Positions 62,905 through 64,000 of a DNA stretch of 64,000 nucleotides are shown piece after piece. Numbering within the stretch: position 1 is the first letter of the stretch; each line of letters starts with the position of its first letter. The translations under genes and the position numbers were made by a program. The stretch comes from Isachenkonia alkalipeptolytica (lineage in GTDB: Bacteria > Bacillota > Clostridia > Peptostreptococcales > T1SED10-28). The stretch spans positions 124,001-188,000 of the forward strand of contig NZ_SUMG01000003.1 of the NCBI RefSeq assembly GCF_009910325.1, written 5' to 3'. Below the pieces are notes generated by a model. It did not search any database and had not been told where the DNA came from. It saw only the letters and a list, made by a program, of their open reading frames with translations.

Positions 62905-63060
62905 GTTTAGCCCCCTTTAGATGTTTTGAATCGATAGAATTTTCATGCTTTTTTTCACCCTACCATAGAAATACTGGATTATCAATAATTTTCCTGTGAA
63001 AGATAAAAACTTTCCTTGGTGCCAGGCTATCAGAAGCTAACCAAACATGCTTTAGAGACT
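62905..63060. other. intergenic region
   Basis: A 156-base AT-rich gap between two minus-strand lipoprotein genes; it should hold the promoter of the 61219 gene. I see no clear -35/-10 pair and no hairpin. Confidence 0.4.
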
Positions 63061-63636
63061 TCACCTTTCATATATAACTTCTCCATCCCTGGATTTACCA
63101 ATAGTTCTGCCTAATTCCCTGTCCTCATCCTCTATAAACATATACCATAAGGTTAAACCATTATCCAGTCTACTAATGTTGGCCTGTTGATACCCTTCGT
63201 CCACTTCCTTTTCAATTTTTACAATCCCCGGATCATTTACCACCCCGTAAATCATTTGGTGGACGGGATAATCCTCATAATGCACCTTGGAATGGGTCAT
63301 TGCCTGTTCAGATTCTGCTTTCATTTGATTATCCTTCCCAATTAATTCAACACCGCCGCCTCCGAATACCCATTTCCAATCTTCCACGTAGTTCCTCAAG
63401 AAACCGTAATGCAAAGTCTTCTCCTCTTGATAAAATACAAAAGCTCCGTCTTCTACTATTGTAATATAGTGTATTTCTTCCAATTGTCTATTCCCGGCTA
63501 ATTCCTCCGTCCTTTCCTGAATTGCTTCGGCTATCTCCTTTTCTAGATCCATGGATTGTTTGGTAAAATCACACCCGATTTGCATTACCAATAGCAATCC
63601 TAGGGCGAATAACAACAGAAGGGTTCTTTCTTTCAT
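63061..63636 (-). CDS. small lipoprotein, unrecognised
   Basis: 191 residues from ATG 63636 (good site AAAGGAGG). Lipobox MQIGC (Cys about 22), followed by a helical segment rich in Glu and a mixed exported domain with AFVFYQEEKTLHYGFLRNYV and KVHYEDYPVHQMIYG. No family is recognised. It resembles small surface proteins with a beta-sandwich. The upstream region is occupied by repeat copies 6 and 7, which may separate it from its original promoter. Confidence 0.75.
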   Translation of the reverse strand: MKERTLLLLFALGLLLVMQIGCDFTKQSMDLEKEIAEAIQERTEELAGNRQLEEIHYITIVEDGAFVFYQEEKTLHYGFLRNYVEDWKWVFGGGGVELIGKDNQMKAESEQAMTHSKVHYEDYPVHQMIYGVVNDPGIVKIEKEVDEGYQQANISRLDNGLTLWYMFIEDEDRELGRTIGKSRDGEVIYER

Positions 63637-63672
63637 TTGCTTTTCCTCCTTTTTTAAAAGTAAAATCATTGA
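63637..63672. other. ribosome site and short leader before repeat copy 6
   Basis: Between the lipoprotein ATG and the repeat there are only 36 bases, which hold the AAAGGAGG site; any promoter must lie within the repeat. Confidence 0.5.
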
Positions 63673-63721
63673 CTCACAAGGGGACGGTGGTTTTGTGAGG
63701 TAGTAATATAAACGTGTAGCA
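63673..63721. repeat. REP element left end only, copy 6
   Basis: CTCACAAGGGGACGGTGG, TTTTGTGAGGTAGTAATA, ACGTGTAG, then divergence; the right half is missing. It is followed 60 bases later by the complete copy 7, giving a tandem arrangement. Confidence 0.85.
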
Positions 63722-63781
63722 AGATAAAAAGAATCAAAAATGATCGCTGAAAGGAGCTAAAAATGATCGATAAATACGTAT

Positions 63782-63921
63782 CTCACAAGGGGACGGTGGT
63801 TTTGTGAGGTAGTAAAACAAATGTGTAGAGCATCTAATTGATTTGATTCTTTTTATGTTTATAGAGGGATGGATACAGTTATTATTTGAAAACCTCACAA
63901 CAGAACCATCCCCGCGTGAGG
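63782..63921. repeat. REP-doublet element, copy 7 (140-bp form)
   Basis: Same 140-bp structure as copy 5; one right-end change (CCATCCCC for CCGTCCCC) is visible. Confidence 0.9.
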
Positions 63922-63960
63922 TGTTTTAAAATATTCTAGAATATATGGAGGTGGCAATGA

Positions 63961-64000
63961 ATGGATATAGAATTTATTGCAATTACATTATTATATATAC
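63961..64000 (+). CDS. start of a membrane protein gene, cut by window edge
   Basis: ATG 63961 lies 8 bases after GGAGGT and begins MDIEFIAITLLYI, apparently a membrane helix. An ATG at 63957 in another frame is less well placed. A 14-bp perfect palindrome, ATATTCTAGAATAT (63931-63944), sits just upstream and could be an operator. Too little is present to identify the product. Confidence 0.5.
   Translation, partial: MDIEFIAITLLYI

Noticed and set aside
63673-63921. Regularly spaced short repeats suggesting a CRISPR array.
   Set aside because: The units are the two ends of a REP-doublet element with a shared, not variable, interior; there are no cas genes.

Overview
The window looks like the chromosome of a moderately low-GC Gram-positive anaerobe of the class Clostridia. 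The evidence is AGGAGG-type ribosome sites, frequent TTG/GTG starts, LxxC-type lipoproteins, HAAS/PadR, VanW and RsiV/PdaC-like families, and a remnant that resembles 4-hydroxybutyryl-CoA dehydratase. Many exported proteins are very rich in Glu and Asp, which would suit an alkaliphile or halophile. Genus and species cannot be read from the sequence. No rRNA or tRNA gene and no CRISPR array was seen.

Layout. Positions 1-6.7 kb are ordinary chromosome: a two-component system with a DUF4342 protein, a three-gene ABC-2 exporter and a dicarboxylate/amino-acid symporter. Positions 7.5-34.2 kb form a defence island. It holds a complete type 1 BREX locus (brxA, brxB, brxC, pglX, pglZ, brxL), but three genes lie between pglZ and brxL: a NERD-nuclease/SF1 helicase fusion, an unrecognised protein and a RecQ-like helicase. 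After brxL come two unrecognised genes (one zinc-ribbon), a GmrSD-type DUF262/DUF1524 nuclease, a membrane-anchored coiled-coil protein, and a protein of about 1,088 residues with helix-hairpin-helix repeats and a sigma-70 region-4-like helix-turn-helix. Arg codon choice separates core BREX genes (mostly CGN) from the inserted genes (mostly AGA). The middle of pglX also has the AGA-rich style, which suggests a recombined specificity segment.

Positions 34.2-37.3 kb are a decayed junction with a truncated integrase and a PadR/HAAS operon whose promoter carries a clear inverted-repeat operator. Positions 37.3-45.7 kb form a signalling and exopolysaccharide operon: PAS/GAF hybrid histidine kinase, HPt-REC-GGDEF-REC protein, HEAT-repeat membrane protein, GT2 polysaccharide synthase and a PdaC-like deacetylase. 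The first two genes look damaged: one has no usable start, the other has an in-frame TAA. Positions 45.7-53.5 kb hold single genes: a GGDEF fragment, an MBL hydrolase, a SurA_N lipoprotein, an acyltransferase, a membrane GDPD and a serpin, with gene remnants between them. Positions 53.5-64 kb hold an ECF sigma/anti-sigma pair, several acidic lipoproteins, a formyltransferase and a VanW protein.

A family of REP-doublet (REPIN/MITE-like) elements runs through 30.6-64 kb. Ends are CTCACAA-GGGACGGT and its inverted copy CCGTCCCCGCGTGAGG. There are size classes of about 246, 140 and 74 bp, all in one orientation, and no transposase is present in the window. Most copies abut a truncated gene and so mark the breakpoints at which this chromosome has been rearranged.
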